Counted from the stretch's first letter, positions 11,066-20,679 are shown. The stretch is DNA of 64,000 nt from an uncultured Desulfosarcina sp. (GCF_963668215.1 NZ_OY764190.1:2976001-3040000); one strand, 5' to 3'. Translations and numbers: made by a program. The notes: generated by a model not told the origin, from the sequence alone.

Positions 11066-12052
11066 ATGAAAAAACGCATTTCCTGGTTGCTGAGTGTTCT
11101 CTTAATCGCCATGTCCGCCGCTTTCGCCCAGGCGGCCGATCCATTACCTTCCTGGAACGACATGGCCTCCAAAAAGGCCATCGTCGCCTTTGTGGAAAAG
11201 GTAACGACGCCGGGTTCCCCCGATTATGTAAGACCCGCCGAGCGCATCGCCACCTTCGACAACGAAGGCACCCTGTGGTCGGAGCAGCCCATGTATTTTC
11301 AGCTTTTCTTTGCCATCGACAGGGTCAAGGCACTCGCTCCGCAGCATCCCGAATGGAAGACCCGGGAACCCTTTGCCTCCGTGCTCAAGGGCGACCTGAA
11401 GACCGCGCTTAAAGGCGGTGAAAAAGCGTTGGCCCAAATCTTCATGGCCACCCATGCGGGCATGACCACAACGGAGTTCGAAAATATCGTGAAGGATTGG
11501 GTCGCCCGGGCGAGACATCCCAAAACCAACCGGCTGTATACCGGGATGGTCTACCAGCCCATGCTCGAATTGCTCGCCTATCTGCGCTCAAAATTTTTCA
11601 AGACGTATATCGTCTCGGGCGGCGGCATCGAATTCATGCGGCCCTGGACGGAAGCGGTCTATGGCATCCCGCCGGAGCAGGTGGTCGGCAGCAGCATCAA
11701 GACAAAATTCGAGATGCGCGACGGCAAGCCCGTGCTCGTACGATTGGCGGAACTCGACTTCATCGATGACAAGGAAGGCAAACCCGTGGGCATCAACGCG
11801 CACATCGGCCGCCGGCCCATCGCCGCCTTCGGCAACTCCGACGGCGACCTGCAAATGCTCCAGTGGACCATGGCCGGCCAAGGCGCCCGGTTCGCCCTTC
11901 TGGTCCACCACACGGATGGCGAACGCGAGTGGGCCTACGACCGCGACTCGCACATCGGTTGCCTGGACAAAGCCCTTGACGAAGCCAATGCAAAGGGCTG
12001 GACCGTGGTGGATATGAAAAACGATTGGAAGCGGATTTATCCGGATCAGTGA
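11066..12052 (+). CDS. Exported HAD-superfamily phosphatase
   Basis: The protein has 328 residues with a signal peptide (KKRISWLLSVLLIAMSAAFAQA). HAD motif I is FDNEGTLW, where the first Asp is the likely nucleophile. The C-terminal GNSDGDLQM supplies the acidic metal ligands of motif IV. Proteins of this type are phosphoserine-phosphatase-like and are often found next to sulfatases; the substrate is unknown. A good GAAGGA ribosome-binding site precedes ATG 11066. It probably shares a transcript with the sulfatase and acts in the periplasm. Confidence 0.8.
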   Translation: MKKRISWLLSVLLIAMSAAFAQAADPLPSWNDMASKKAIVAFVEKVTTPGSPDYVRPAERIATFDNEGTLWSEQPMYFQLFFAIDRVKALAPQHPEWKTREPFASVLKGDLKTALKGGEKALAQIFMATHAGMTTTEFENIVKDWVARARHPKTNRLYTGMVYQPMLELLAYLRSKFFKTYIVSGGGIEFMRPWTEAVYGIPPEQVVGSSIKTKFEMRDGKPVLVRLAELDFIDDKEGKPVGINAHIGRRPIAAFGNSDGDLQMLQWTMAGQGARFALLVHHTDGEREWAYDRDSHIGCLDKALDEANAKGWTVVDMKNDWKRIYPDQ

Positions 12053-12084
12053 AATAAGCGGTTAGACATTAGCTGAAATCTAAA

Positions 12085-12106
12085 GCGGGAGGCCCGCATA
12101 CTTTTT
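12085..12106 (+). terminator. Factor-independent terminator after the HAD gene
   Basis: A GCGGG/CCCGC stem with a 3-nt loop is followed closely by CTTTTT. It begins about 30 bp after the HAD stop codon. Confidence 0.6.
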
Positions 12107-12136
12107 CGCCAAAATGCATTTTTAGGAAAAGTGGAT

Positions 12137-12283
12137 GAAATCACAAAATCCAAAAAACAAATTTCAAATAAATCTCAATATTCAAATTACAAGCACCAAT
12201 ACCGCAATCTTATACCAAGTTTGGAAATTGGATGTTGGGATTTGGAATTTATTTGGAGTTTGGTGCTTGTGATTTGTTATTTG
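12137..12283. repeat. AT-rich imperfect inverted repeat
   Basis: The left arm is rich in CAAAT/CAATA words and the right arm in ATTTG/GTTGG words, and the two are roughly complementary throughout. AAGCACCAA at 12191-12199 is the exact reverse complement of TTGGTGCTT at 12260-12268. The composition differs sharply from the GC-rich genes on both sides. Elements of this look recur in many environmental bacterial genomes; that comparison is from memory. It fills most of the 336-bp gap before the cytochrome b gene. Confidence 0.6.
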
Positions 12284-12388
12284 ACAATAAAATCGGCAGC
12301 GCCTTCATTGAATTTCTTGCTTTTTTTACATGAACTGATGAATAAAGCACGAATAGCTTAATCGCCAACCAATCAATGGAGAACACCC

Positions 12389-13726
12389 TTGCCGCAGCAG
12401 GCTTCCAATTCCATTGTGCCAACGTCCGGGCATTCAAAAACCGGGCGCCGGCACAGCCGTTTCCTGCTGAGGAATCTGGTCCTTCATTTCAGGCCGACGA
12501 CCGTCCCGCGAGAAACCCTGCGGTTTTCTCTCACCTGGGGCCTGGGCGGCATGGCCGCCACCCTGATTGTGCTCCTGATGGGAAGCGGCCTGCTTCTCAA
12601 GTTTGCCTACGAGCCGACCCCGGTTGCCGCCCATGCCTCGGTCCAGGCCCTGATCACCGGCACGCCTTACGGCAAGCTGATTCGCAACCTGCACCACTGG
12701 TGCGCCCACCTTGTGGTGGCCGTGATGCTCCTGCACATGCTGCGGGTGTTTTGTACCGGCGCCTTTCACCGGCCGCGCCAATTCAACTGGGTTGTCGGTC
12801 TTGGCCTGATGACGGTTGTGCTGGGTTCCAATTTTACCGGCTACCTCCTGCCCTGGGACCAGCTCGCCTACTGGGCCGTGACCGTCTCCACCGGGATGCT
12901 GGAATACGTTCCCCTTGTTGGCGCCTATCTGCGGGAGACGATCCTCAGCGACGGCGAGCTCGGCCCCCGGACCCTGCAACTCTTTTATGCCCTGCATACC
13001 GCCGTACTGCCGGTGGTTTTGATGGCCCTGATGGCCTATCACTTCTGGCGCATCCGCAAAGCCAGGGGAATTGTGGTTCCCCGGCCAATCGATGCGGCCG
13101 TTGAGCAAAATCCGGTTCGCGTGCCGGTGGTTCCGGATCTCCTGCTGCGTGAAACCACCACGGCCCTGGTTCTCATTGCGGCCGTGCTGCTGCTCGCAAC
13201 TCTCGTGGACGCTCCTCTGGGCGAGCCTGGCAATCCCGGCCTGAGTCCTAACCCGACCCGGGCGCCCTGGTACTTTGCCGGCTTGCAGGAGCTTCTTTTG
13301 CATTTTCATCCGGTGTTAGCGGTTTTTGTCATCCCGCTCGTCGTAGGCTTTGGACTGCTGGCCATTCCTTATTTAAAATACGAAACGGATACAGGGGGGA
13401 TCTGGTTTGCCTCCCGCAAGGGCCGCAAGACAGCCGGCGTGGCGGGCATCACGGCTTTTATCGCCATGCCGCTTTTGATCCTGGCGGACACCTGGCTTGC
13501 CGGTGCCGGATCATCTTCGAGCGTGCTTGCAAATGGGTGGTTGCCAGCCCTGGCGGTGCTGCTTGTCATCGGCGGGTATTACGCAGTAATAAAAATAAGA
13601 TTTCACGCCACGAAAAACGAAACGGTTCAATCGGTTTTTATTTTGCTGGCGACATCCTATGCCATCCTGACGATCACCGGCGTGTGGTTCAGGGGCGAAG
13701 GGATGGCCCTGACGATTCCCTGGTGA
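12389..13726 (+). CDS. Cytochrome b of a bc-type quinol oxidase complex (b6 plus subunit IV in one chain)
   Basis: The protein has 445 residues and about eight membrane helices. The N-terminal half has the b-heme histidine helices (HHWCAHLVVAVMLLH and LHTAVLPVVLMALMAYH), and the quinol-site segment NFTGYLLPWDQLAYW is clear. The C-terminal half resembles subunit IV (NPTRAPWYFAGLQELL). It passes electrons from menaquinol to the Rieske and cytochrome c partners encoded next. The start is a TTG at 12389 with GGAG 7 nt upstream; no ATG fits better. A long inverted repeat begins directly after its stop codon. Confidence 0.92.
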   Translation: MPQQASNSIVPTSGHSKTGRRHSRFLLRNLVLHFRPTTVPRETLRFSLTWGLGGMAATLIVLLMGSGLLLKFAYEPTPVAAHASVQALITGTPYGKLIRNLHHWCAHLVVAVMLLHMLRVFCTGAFHRPRQFNWVVGLGLMTVVLGSNFTGYLLPWDQLAYWAVTVSTGMLEYVPLVGAYLRETILSDGELGPRTLQLFYALHTAVLPVVLMALMAYHFWRIRKARGIVVPRPIDAAVEQNPVRVPVVPDLLLRETTTALVLIAAVLLLATLVDAPLGEPGNPGLSPNPTRAPWYFAGLQELLLHFHPVLAVFVIPLVVGFGLLAIPYLKYETDTGGIWFASRKGRKTAGVAGITAFIAMPLLILADTWLAGAGSSSSVLANGWLPALAVLLVIGGYYAVIKIRFHATKNETVQSVFILLATSYAILTITGVWFRGEGMALTIPW

Positions 13727-13833
13727 GTCGCCTTTAAGAGAATGCTTTTGGACGGCGTTATCGGTCGTCGCAGTATTAACAACATACGGCTTCCTCCCTC
13801 TGGCCTTGCCAAAAACATTCTCTTAAAGGCGAC
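13727..13833. repeat. 107-bp element with 25-bp terminal inverted repeats
   Basis: Bases 13727-13751 and 13809-13833 are reverse complements at 24 of 25 positions, separated by 57 bp. The left arm starts at the base after the cytochrome b stop and the right arm ends 18 bp before the Rieske start. It could be a small non-autonomous transposable element or a large RNA hairpin within the operon. No target-site duplication is evident at its edges. Confidence 0.75.
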
Positions 13834-13851
13834 AGAAAAAACGAGGTATGT

Positions 13852-14364
13852 TTGGAAGAACCTGGAAATAACAAAACGGCCGCGCCCCGCAGGCGATTCC
13901 TCTCCTTTCTCTGGGCGGGGTTGGGCTTGGCGGCCCTGGCGGAGCTTTTCTGGATGGTGACATCCTTTCTGCGCCCCAACCATGGGACCAGAAAGAATGA
14001 GAATGCGGAATCCGTAATTCACGCCGGAACTGTGGAAACCTTTGCCCCCGGAACGGTGACCGCGTTTCCCCGGGGGCGGTTTTACCTGGCCAGGCTGGCC
14101 GACGGCGGATTCCTGGCGCTTTCGCGGCGATGCCCCCATCTGGGATGCACGCTTCCCTGGGTCGAGGAGGAGAAGAAGTTTGTGTGCCCCTGCCACGCCT
14201 CGGCCTTTGACATCCATGGCGATGTCCTGCGTTCGCCGGCCCCCCATGCCATGGACCTGCATCCGGTCGTCATCGAAAACAATGTGGTACGGGTGGATAC
14301 GGCCCGAGTCATCAAAAGGGACCGGTTTAAAAAAGACCAGGTCGTCTATCCGAAGAAGGCTTGA
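13852..14364 (+). CDS. Rieske [2Fe-2S] protein
   Basis: The protein has 170 residues. One N-terminal transmembrane anchor (FLSFLWAGLGLAALAELFWM) is preceded by RRR. The cluster motifs are CPHLGC and CPCHASAF, providing the two Cys/two His ligands. It accepts electrons from quinol oxidised on cytochrome b and gives them to the octaheme cytochrome. The start is TTG 13852 with GAGG upstream; the ATG at 13848 is out of frame and soon stops. Confidence 0.93.
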   Translation: MEEPGNNKTAAPRRRFLSFLWAGLGLAALAELFWMVTSFLRPNHGTRKNENAESVIHAGTVETFAPGTVTAFPRGRFYLARLADGGFLALSRRCPHLGCTLPWVEEEKKFVCPCHASAFDIHGDVLRSPAPHAMDLHPVVIENNVVRVDTARVIKRDRFKKDQVVYPKKA

Positions 14365-14373
14365 ATTCAGACG

Positions 14374-16692
14374 ATGCCCAAAGACCCCAACACCACCTGG
14401 AAGATCGCCGGCATCATCGCCACCCTGGTTATCGTCCTGATCCTGCCGATCTATCATCTCAAGAACCGACCATCGCCGTCCATGCCCGAGGGAGAAGACC
14501 ACGCGCAGACCGCCCGATTCGTGGGCAGCGAGGCCTGCCGGGATTGCCATAAAACCGAATACGACAAATGGTCCGGTTCCCACCACCGGTGGGCCATGGC
14601 ACCCGCCGACGAGCATAGCGTCCTGGGTGATTTCAATGATGCCGAATTCACATATTTTGGCCAGACTTCCCGGTTCTACCGCCGCGACGGCAAGTATTAC
14701 GTGCACACCCGGGGGGCCGACGGCAAGCCCGGCGAGTTCCGGATCACCCATACCTTTGGCTGGTACCCGCTGCAACAATACCTGATCCCCTTTCCCGGCG
14801 GGCGCCTGCAATGCCTGCCCATCGCCTGGGACGCTGCCAAAAAGCGCTGGTATCACCTGTACCCGGATGCGCCGCTGGCCCCCGACGACTGGCTCTACTG
14901 GACCAACAACGGACAGAATTGGAACGGCATGTGCGCCGAGTGCCACTCCACGGACCTGAAAAAGGGCTACGACTACCAGGCGGACACCTATGCCACCACC
15001 TGGTCGGAGATCAGCGTGGGCTGCGAGGCCTGCCATGGGCCGGGCGCGGACCATGTGGCCTGGGCCAAGCTGCCGGAAATGGGCCGCCCGGCGGTACAGA
15101 ACCACGCCCTGGCCGTAACAACCCAAGATCTCACCGCGGGAGAACAGATCGATTTGTGCGCGCCCTGCCACTCCCGGCGCATGTCCCTGGATGACAACAT
15201 CCACCATCATGCCGATTTTCTGGACTACGGCATCCCACAGCTTCTGGACGAAGGGTATTATTTTGCCGACGGACAGATTCTGGATGAAGTCTATGTGTAC
15301 GGCTCGTTCATGCAGAGCAAGATGTACGCCCGCGACGTTCGCTGCAGCGACTGCCACGACGTGCACAGCATCCGGCGCATCAAGGACGGCAACGACCTGT
15401 GCCTGCAATGCCATCGGGCAGCCATCTACGACCGGAAAGGGCACCATTTCCACAAGACCAAAGGCGAGGACGGCGAGCCGATTAAATCCGCAAAGGGAGA
15501 CGTGCTTTTCGAGGTGGGCTCCGGTGCCCAGTGCGAAGCCTGCCACATGCCCGGCCGCAACTACATGGGCATCGATTACCGCCCTGACCACAGCTTCCGC
15601 CTGCCGCGTCCGGACCTGACCTTGAGCATGGGCGTTCCCAACGCCTGCGACCGCTGCCACGTGGACAAGCCCACCCAATGGTCGATGGACGCCATGGCCA
15701 AATGGTATGGCCAAACCCGGCGGCCCCATTACGGCGAAATTCTCGATGCCGGCCGCCGGCGCCGCCCGGAAGCCCTGGATGCGCTGGTCTCCCTGGCCGG
15801 GGACCGGCTCTACCCGACCATTGTCCGGGCCACGGCCTTGTCCGAACTGGCAGGCTATGGCGGCGACAAGGTGTTTTCCCAATTCGCGGCGGTGCTGAAC
15901 GACGAGGACTCACTGGTTCGGCAGACCGCCGTGCGCCGGCTCCCCCAGGGCGACCCCGGTCATCGTCTGAAACTGCTGTCGCCCATGCTCTACGATCCGG
16001 TCCGGGCGGTGCGCATCGAAGCGGCCGCTGCCATGGCGGCCATTCCCAAAGAAAAAATGCCGCCGGATACCCGCCGGCAATTCGAAAAAGCCCTGGCCGA
16101 ATACCTCCGGGCCATGGAGCGAACCGCCGATTTCGCTACCTCCCGCCACAACCTGGGCAATTTGTACGTCAACCTCGGCGATTCATCCCGGGCGGAGCAG
16201 CACTACCTCAAGGCCGTCGCCATCGACAGGGAGTTTTATCCGGCCAAGGTCAACCTGGCCATGCTCTACAATCGCCAGGGCAGAAACGACGCTGCCGAAC
16301 GATTGCTCCGGGAGGTCGTCACCGATCACCCCGATTTTTACGAAATCAAATACTCACTGGGTCTGTTGTTGGCCGAGGAAAACCGCTTGGAGGAATCGGT
16401 GGTATTTTTGGGCGATGCGGCCGCCGGTCTGCCGCAGCGCTCGCGGATCAGTTACAACCTGGGGCTTCTTCTCCAGCAGATCAAACGGGACGATGAAGCC
16501 GAAAGCGCCCTTACCCGTGCCCTGAGTGTGGAACCGGGCAACCCGGACTACCTCTATGCGCTGGCGGTCTTTTATATGCAGCGCGGACAGTGGGACCGGG
16601 CCCGGTCCATGGCCGAGCGCCTTCAGGCCGCCCACCCGGAGATAGTCGCCGGCCGCGAGATGCTAACCATCATCGAGAAAAAAGGACATTGA
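14374..16692 (+). CDS. Membrane-anchored octaheme cytochrome c with C-terminal TPRs
   Basis: The protein has 772 residues. One N-terminal membrane helix (about 6-26) anchors it on the periplasmic side. Eight CxxCH heme sites follow: CRDCH, CAECH, CEACH, CAPCH, CSDCH, CLQCH, CEACH and CDRCH (about residues 55-430). After a HEAT-like stretch (about 455-560), four to five TPRs fill residues 590-770. It starts 9 bp after the Rieske stop and should be the electron acceptor of the bc complex; the TPRs suggest docking to another partner. The combined heme/TPR plan occurs in deltaproteobacterial and planctomycete-type cytochromes. The terminal acceptor is unknown. Confidence 0.88.
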   Translation: MPKDPNTTWKIAGIIATLVIVLILPIYHLKNRPSPSMPEGEDHAQTARFVGSEACRDCHKTEYDKWSGSHHRWAMAPADEHSVLGDFNDAEFTYFGQTSRFYRRDGKYYVHTRGADGKPGEFRITHTFGWYPLQQYLIPFPGGRLQCLPIAWDAAKKRWYHLYPDAPLAPDDWLYWTNNGQNWNGMCAECHSTDLKKGYDYQADTYATTWSEISVGCEACHGPGADHVAWAKLPEMGRPAVQNHALAVTTQDLTAGEQIDLCAPCHSRRMSLDDNIHHHADFLDYGIPQLLDEGYYFADGQILDEVYVYGSFMQSKMYARDVRCSDCHDVHSIRRIKDGNDLCLQCHRAAIYDRKGHHFHKTKGEDGEPIKSAKGDVLFEVGSGAQCEACHMPGRNYMGIDYRPDHSFRLPRPDLTLSMGVPNACDRCHVDKPTQWSMDAMAKWYGQTRRPHYGEILDAGRRRRPEALDALVSLAGDRLYPTIVRATALSELAGYGGDKVFSQFAAVLNDEDSLVRQTAVRRLPQGDPGHRLKLLSPMLYDPVRAVRIEAAAAMAAIPKEKMPPDTRRQFEKALAEYLRAMERTADFATSRHNLGNLYVNLGDSSRAEQHYLKAVAIDREFYPAKVNLAMLYNRQGRNDAAERLLREVVTDHPDFYEIKYSLGLLLAEENRLEESVVFLGDAAAGLPQRSRISYNLGLLLQQIKRDDEAESALTRALSVEPGNPDYLYALAVFYMQRGQWDRARSMAERLQAAHPEIVAGREMLTIIEKKGH

Positions 16693-16756
16693 AATGAATT
16701 TTCCAAAATGGTAATATAAAAATAACCAAGTGGGAACTTATAAAAGGTGGGGAATT

Positions 16757-17158
16757 ATGTTTGGATCATCGATTGGCATCAAGCTGCAAAACACCTCGGA
16801 AGTCATCGTGCAGATACAAAAAGGACTACCGATTTCAGCGTTTACGCGTCTGAAAAAGAACCTGGATGTATCCGACAAAGAGCTATCGAAGGTCTTGAGA
16901 ATCCCGGTCAGCACACTCGCCAGGCGCAAGAAGGGCAAACGCTTTATGTTCGAAGAGTCCGAGCGGATTTTTCGAATCGCCCGGCTTTTCGATAAGGCCG
17001 TCAATGTGTTCGGAGAAGAAGAATTGGCCCGAAAGTGGCTCAAGGAACCTGCCTGGGCCTTGGGCGATGTAGCGCCTGTCGAATATGCCAGGACCGAGTT
17101 GGGCGCCCATGAAGTGGAAAGCCTGTTAGGGCGTATTGAGGATGGGGTGTTCACTTGA
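16757..17158 (+). CDS. Xre/MbcA/ParS-type antitoxin of a RES-Xre module
   Basis: The protein has 133 residues. The N-terminal part has a helix-turn-helix (about 35-70, LKKNLDVSDKELSKVLRIPV) and the C-terminal part matches the antitoxin/toxin-binding half (about 75-130, EELARKWLKEPAWALG). Such proteins neutralise the RES toxin and repress their own operon. ATG 16757 was chosen over an in-frame upstream codon because GGTGGGG lies just before it. Its stop overlaps the toxin start (TTGA). Confidence 0.85.
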   Translation: MFGSSIGIKLQNTSEVIVQIQKGLPISAFTRLKKNLDVSDKELSKVLRIPVSTLARRKKGKRFMFEESERIFRIARLFDKAVNVFGEEELARKWLKEPAWALGDVAPVEYARTELGAHEVESLLGRIEDGVFT

Positions 17159-17613
17159 TCACCGCCTGGCGAATTGTATCCGCCAAACGAGTTGAGACTG
17201 CTTTTTCAGGTGAGGGAGCACGCGTCAACGGCGGCCGCTGGAACAAAAAGGGTTTTGCCGTGGTATATACATCGAGCAGTATTTCCCTTGCCTCCATGGA
17301 ACTCCTTGTCAACCTGCCGGCACCCTCTCTGTTGAATCAATACGCCACGATTGCCGTCCGATTTGACGAAAAACTGATGGAGGAATTGGATAAGCTTCCG
17401 GATGATTGGGACAGTCGCCCGCCATCGTCAGCCACAAAAACCATCGGCGACCAATGGATATCGGAAAAACGCAGCACCGTTTTTAAGGTGCCCAGCGTTG
17501 TCGTTCCGGCCGAATTCAATTATTTACTCAATCCAGGGCATCCGGATTGGAGGTTGGTTGAAATTGGGAAACCGGAAGTTTATCGGTTTGATCCAAGGCT
17601 TGCGCGAAAATAA
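17155..17613 (+). CDS. RES-domain toxin (NAD+-degrading family)
   Basis: The protein has 152 residues, a normal length for the family. The RES-domain features are visible: WRIVSAKR near the N-terminus, GGRWNKKGFAVVYTSSS with the conserved Arg/Tyr, then SLASMELLVN with the Glu. Known RES toxins break down NAD+ and are held by the Xre partner. The start is TTG 17155 with a GGGG ribosome-binding stretch, overlapping the antitoxin stop. Confidence 0.85.
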   Translation: MITAWRIVSAKRVETAFSGEGARVNGGRWNKKGFAVVYTSSSISLASMELLVNLPAPSLLNQYATIAVRFDEKLMEELDKLPDDWDSRPPSSATKTIGDQWISEKRSTVFKVPSVVVPAEFNYLLNPGHPDWRLVEIGKPEVYRFDPRLARK

Positions 17614-17734
17614 ATCGGACGCCAGCCGGTGAGCATCGGGGCAGGCGTGCGTTACCGGGCCGACAGCCCGGACCGCAGTGCGGAGGGATTGCTTGGGCGC
17701 ATAGTGATGACATTTCTTTCTGTGAAGCGGGTAT

Positions 17735-20656
17735 TCAAAAGGTAATCCTGAGTCCTGCGTTAAGCCGGCAGCCATAGGTATCCGTGCTGTCGAAGGCGTG
17801 TTCGTAACGGGCGTCGCCATAAACATATATGGCCGGGGTCACCTTGCCGATGATACCGGCGCCGGCCTCCCAGCTTGTACGGCTGTATTCTTCCTCCAGG
17901 TCGGTGCTGTCGATTTCAACGGAAGCGGGGTCGATGAAATGGTATACGATGTTGCCGATGCCATAGACCTGCAGCCCGTCGTCTTTTTTGTATGCCTCAC
18001 CATGGAAGATGCGAATGCCCGCACGGCCGACCAGTGCCTGGGAGTCGTAGCCGGAAACACCGGAGGCAGCGTCCGAGAAATCCTCATAGGTCGTGTACAG
18101 GTAGCTCAACTGCCCCTGGGGCTCGAGCTGCCACCCCAGCCATTGGACCACGGGCTTTCCCGCCTCGGCCGACACTGCAAAGCGCCAGCCGTGCTGGGTG
18201 GCGTCGTCGCCGTAGCAGTCGTGGTAGCGGTTATCCAGCCACGATACCTGCCCGACTGCATCGAAATAGCCGCCGGCATCGCCCGTGCGGGTCCAGATGC
18301 CGCCCAGGGCGTAGCTGTACCCGTCCAGATTCCCGGTCTTTTCGCTCAGGCCGGCTGCAGGGCGTTTGCGGTCCTCGAAGTCCGCGTCGGTATAGGCGAA
18401 ATCGAAGGTCAGCGCAAAACGGTCGGCGACGCCGTCTTTTTCCCACGCCATCAATTCCTGGCCGATCTGCATGCCCGCAAAAGAGGCCTCGAAGTCGAAT
18501 CGGGTTTCCCCTTCGGCGCTCTGGTACGCATAGTATGGGCGCAACCATGTTCTACGCCCGGCCCGGTCCACCTCGAACTGGCCGCCGATGCGCTGATGGA
18601 AGGTGGAAAGCTGCAACAGCCCCTGCAGGTTGTTGACCTGCTGGCCGCCGACGTAGTTGGCGACCCCGGGGCGGTAAATCACCACATTGCTCCCTGCTGA
18701 GCCAGGTACGGTGTAGTTGCTGACCAGGTACCAGTTCTGGCCGCCGGTGACCGCACCGCCCTGCTGTAAAATATACTCATAGACGCCGGCCTGAACCGCT
18801 GAAGCCAGGGTGAAGCTGCCGGCAGCCGAAGTGCCGTCCACCTGGATCACCTCGATGCCGTCGATTGTCTGTCCTCCGGGGCTTCCCGTTGCGGCGCGCA
18901 CGACCAGCCCGGTGGTTCCGGTGGTGTCCCCGGTCACGTGGAGCGTGTCCGTGGCGGAACTGTCGTCGTTTAAATAGGTTTCCAGGGAGATCTGCGACCC
19001 GGCCACCCCGATAAGGTTCCCGTTTATCGTCAGGGTGTTGCCCAGGTTCTGCCAGTAGATGGTGCCGGCGTTGGTCACATTGCCGAAGATGTCGCCGCCC
19101 ATGGCGTGGTACAATGTGGAGGAGGCGTCGATGTCCACCTCGGCGGTGAGGTCCAGTGCCGCCGGTCCGGTATACAGGCTGGCGCCGTTTTGCAGGAAAA
19201 GGCCGGTGCCGGCGGAGCCGTCTCCGGCTTCGAGGAAACCGTCGGTCAAAGTCACCGAGGCGTTGTCCACTTCGACGATTTCCCAGTTGAGCATGTTGGC
19301 GCCCGACCCGCTGGCGGTGATGCCGTTAAAGGCCAGGGTGTCGGTAAAGCCGTCTCCGGTGGCCATGTCATCCCCGCCATCGAAGACCTGGGTGCCGTCC
19401 CATTGGGCGTTGCTGCTGACAACCGCGGTATCGGAGCCGTCCCCGCCTGAGAAGTTGCCGGAAAGCGTTCCCCCGCTCCAGTTGAAGGTGTCGTCGTATA
19501 CGTCGGTGGTGACGGTGCCGGTCACTGAACCGCCGGTGAGATTGATCGTGGCCGGGGCGCCGGAGGCTATGATTGCCGCATCGCTTGAAGAGCCGGACAG
19601 GTTCTGTACCGCGCCGTCCACGGTGATGGTGATCTCGTGGTTGGCATCAGCGAGTGCGTAAATCCCCGCGCTGCTGCCGGAGACAGAGCTTGTGCTTCCA
19701 ACGGTTATGTCAACATTGCCGGAATAACCCAGATAATTTTTGTTATAGCCGAGTGCCTTGATTCCCGCGCCGGAATTACCGACAACATCGCCGCTGGTGG
19801 TGATAAAGATGCCGGTGGTTCCTCCATAATAGCCATACGCATAGATACCGTTTTTGCCGCCGGAAACATTATTTGCCGAAATGGTGATGGGGGAGCCCGT
19901 GTAATTCACACGGGCAGTTATTCCATTGCCCGTGGTTCCGCGGACCGTGCCGCTGGTGGTAATCTCGATCCCGTTTGTGGTGTATCCCTCGTGGTAGACA
20001 AATATTCCGTCTGTCCCGCCATAGACATTATGCGCCGAGATATAAGTTAAATCGGCATCGTTGTTTAAACTTTTAGCATAAATCCCGGCGCCACTTCCTC
20101 CGGTTACGGTGCCTGTGGCAATAATGGTGATAACGTCGTTAGCATTTGCATTAGAAGAAGCAGAGTGCGCGACAATACCGTTATCGGTGCCGGAAACATC
20201 GCCATATGCCGTAATTGTAACATCGCCTCTATTGGAGGCATAAATCCCATCACCGTTTAAACCGGTGACATTGCCGGAGGTGGTGATGGAAAGAATAGCG
20301 CTACTACTGCTTGCATGCGCCCAAATTCCGTTGTCATGTCCGGTAATGGATGCGTTGTTGGCGTCGGTAAAGCTTAGCGCTCCTGCCGCTGTAAGATTAA
20401 GTCCGTCAGCGCCAGGCGTGTTGCTGGTGTTATGCCCGAAGCCGGGATCTGTTGTCACCGTCAAGGTACTGTTATTAAGCGATATCTCCGTGTCAGCTCC
20501 CGTACCGCTGGCCGCGCCGGTACAGACCCACTTTGTACCGACATATGAACAGGAGCCGGCAAACACCCGTTTGTAATACCCGCTCATCAGCCCGGCCGCC
20601 AGGACACCGACACGAAGCAGCGGCAGCAATACATTTTTCCTGATATTCTTTTTCAT
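17735..20656 (-). CDS. Autotransporter (type V secretion) with glycine-rich passenger repeats
   Basis: The protein has 973 residues. A signal peptide (KKNIRKNVLLPLLRVGVLAAGL) leads into a passenger (about 30-640). It has at least ten short repeats built on ITTSGxVxGxxGxGIxA, a beta-helix-type pattern. The last ~270 residues are the translocating barrel, ending in the canonical C-terminal Phe (GLRITF). Start 20656 is preferred because GGAGG is 7 nt upstream; the ATG six bases earlier is too close. The passenger is exposed on or released from the cell surface. It lies 17 bp after a TIGR03032-type gene, probably in one operon. Confidence 0.88.
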   Translation of the reverse strand: MKKNIRKNVLLPLLRVGVLAAGLMSGYYKRVFAGSCSYVGTKWVCTGAASGTGADTEISLNNSTLTVTTDPGFGHNTSNTPGADGLNLTAAGALSFTDANNASITGHDNGIWAHASSSSAILSITTSGNVTGLNGDGIYASNRGDVTITAYGDVSGTDNGIVAHSASSNANANDVITIIATGTVTGGSGAGIYAKSLNNDADLTYISAHNVYGGTDGIFVYHEGYTTNGIEITTSGTVRGTTGNGITARVNYTGSPITISANNVSGGKNGIYAYGYYGGTTGIFITTSGDVVGNSGAGIKALGYNKNYLGYSGNVDITVGSTSSVSGSSAGIYALADANHEITITVDGAVQNLSGSSSDAAIIASGAPATINLTGGSVTGTVTTDVYDDTFNWSGGTLSGNFSGGDGSDTAVVSSNAQWDGTQVFDGGDDMATGDGFTDTLAFNGITASGSGANMLNWEIVEVDNASVTLTDGFLEAGDGSAGTGLFLQNGASLYTGPAALDLTAEVDIDASSTLYHAMGGDIFGNVTNAGTIYWQNLGNTLTINGNLIGVAGSQISLETYLNDDSSATDTLHVTGDTTGTTGLVVRAATGSPGGQTIDGIEVIQVDGTSAAGSFTLASAVQAGVYEYILQQGGAVTGGQNWYLVSNYTVPGSAGSNVVIYRPGVANYVGGQQVNNLQGLLQLSTFHQRIGGQFEVDRAGRRTWLRPYYAYQSAEGETRFDFEASFAGMQIGQELMAWEKDGVADRFALTFDFAYTDADFEDRKRPAAGLSEKTGNLDGYSYALGGIWTRTGDAGGYFDAVGQVSWLDNRYHDCYGDDATQHGWRFAVSAEAGKPVVQWLGWQLEPQGQLSYLYTTYEDFSDAASGVSGYDSQALVGRAGIRIFHGEAYKKDDGLQVYGIGNIVYHFIDPASVEIDSTDLEEEYSRTSWEAGAGIIGKVTPAIYVYGDARYEHAFDSTDTYGCRLNAGLRITF

Positions 20657-20679
20657 AACCATACCTCCATTTAGCGGTG

